From assembly GCA_029977665.1 (NCBI GenBank), contig JAPOKK010000007.1, forward strand, positions 1-36,958: 36,958 bases of DNA. Reading direction: 5' to 3'. This DNA comes from Pseudomonadota bacterium (GTDB lineage Bacteria > Pseudomonadota > Gammaproteobacteria > Ga0077536). A model generated the notes under the pieces. It saw only the letters and a program-made list of their open reading frames with translations, made no database searches and was not told the origin of the DNA. The position numbers were made by a program, and so were the translations under genes. Below, in pieces: positions 36,615 to 36,958 of the stretch. Positions within the stretch are counted from its first letter, which is position 1; every line of letters begins with the position of its first letter.

Positions 36615-36958
36615 ATGACCGATCCGCGCCATCTCAAAGACGCGCTCAAAGTGTGCATGTTCGATCAGTACGGCACGATCGTCGACATGCAGGGTGGACT
36701 GACCCGGGTCGCTGCGCCCTACCTCGCAGCGAAAGGCTGGCAGGGCAATCCGGGTTCCTTCGTTACCTGGTGGCGCCGCACGCATTTCGAGAATTCCATG
36801 ATCGATGCCCTGCTGCACAAGCAGCACACGCCGTATCGCGAGATTGGCTTTCGCGCGGTGTGTCACGTTCTCGAGCGCGCGGGCATCGCGTATACGGATG
36901 ACGAGGTCCGTGACCTGGGGTCCGACAGCATCAAGGTCTGCGTCACCTTCGACCGGAC
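36615..36958 (+). CDS. haloacid dehalogenase, type II, 5' part
   Basis: The open frame runs off the window, so it is absent from the ORF track. It begins MTDPRHLKDALKVCMFDQYG and shows HAD motif I as FDQYGTIVD, with the nucleophile Asp at about residue 17, as in L-2-haloacid dehalogenases (FDAYGTLFD). Then come WWRRTHFENSMIDALLHK and TPYREIGFRAVCHVLERAGI, which fit the helical cap of the type II group. The AAAGGAGGA ribosome site 6 nt before the ATG is the strongest in the window. Such enzymes hydrolyse 2-haloalkanoates or, in many homologues, phosphate esters. The active-site remainder lies outside the window. Confidence 0.85.
   Translation, partial: MTDPRHLKDALKVCMFDQYGTIVDMQGGLTRVAAPYLAAKGWQGNPGSFVTWWRRTHFENSMIDALLHKQHTPYREIGFRAVCHVLERAGIAYTDDEVRDLGSDSIKVCVTFDR

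Overview
This is a GC-rich window (about two thirds G+C by eye) from what looks like a proteobacterial chromosome, most likely a gammaproteobacterium with a large catabolic repertoire. That placement is inference. It rests on an RND/NodT-type efflux pair, a 7TMR-DISM diguanylate cyclase, and many P450, Rieske, GMC, LLM, MmgE/PrpD and MBL enzymes typical of degraders of xenobiotics, steroids or hydrocarbons. I see no rRNA, tRNA, CRISPR array, insertion sequence or phage gene.

Layout. 1-2965: the 3' half of an RND efflux permease and its outer-membrane lipoprotein channel. 3070-10496: a cupin-like protein, then a catabolic patch. On the minus strand are a P450 and an overlapping amidohydrolase. 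Divergent from them is a tight plus-strand operon of a D-aminoacylase-type amidohydrolase, an unrecognised 118-aa protein and a Rieske oxygenase. A class I glutamine amidotransferase and a SnoaL-like protein follow. 10518-14846: a PQQ dehydrogenase with a signal peptide, a class V aminotransferase and a divergent LLM flavin oxidoreductase. 14980-19969: a MscS-type channel, a YyaL/SSP411 thioredoxin-like protein with a damaged CxxC motif, a PaaI-type thioesterase and a SUI1/YciH protein. 20084-24784: an amidase, a divergent cholesterol-oxidase-like GMC enzyme preceded by a promoter-like site and a 23-codon leader ORF, and an acyl-CoA dehydrogenase. 24969-27373: a LuxR-type response regulator and a hybrid histidine kinase, tail to tail. 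27509-27896: a frameshifted coding remnant. 27974-31620: a minus-strand operon of 3-hydroxyisobutyrate-dehydrogenase-like, MmgE/PrpD, carboxymuconolactone-decarboxylase-like and MBL-fold genes.

32018-36958: a membrane-anchored putative zinc peptidase (HExxHxxGxxD), a truncated flavin-reductase remnant, a selenoprotein, a diguanylate cyclase and the start of a type II haloacid dehalogenase. The selenoprotein is the main discovery. The ORF track lists it as two ORFs, one ending at 33827 and one starting at 33831. They are in the same frame, separated only by a TGA and one codon, and both halves match one protein of the GrdB/PrdB (glycine/betaine/D-proline reductase selenoprotein) superfamily. 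The TGA forms a U-P-V-C redox motif and is followed by a strong hairpin with the position expected of a bacterial SECIS element. I read 33345-34220 as one 291-residue selenoprotein with Sec at 161.

How the genes may work together. The enzymes are oxygenases, oxidases, hydrolases and CoA-level enzymes in several short operons, not one complete named pathway. No substrate can be assigned from sequence alone. There is no regulator of the local catabolic genes in the window apart from the two-component pair and the c-di-GMP enzyme.
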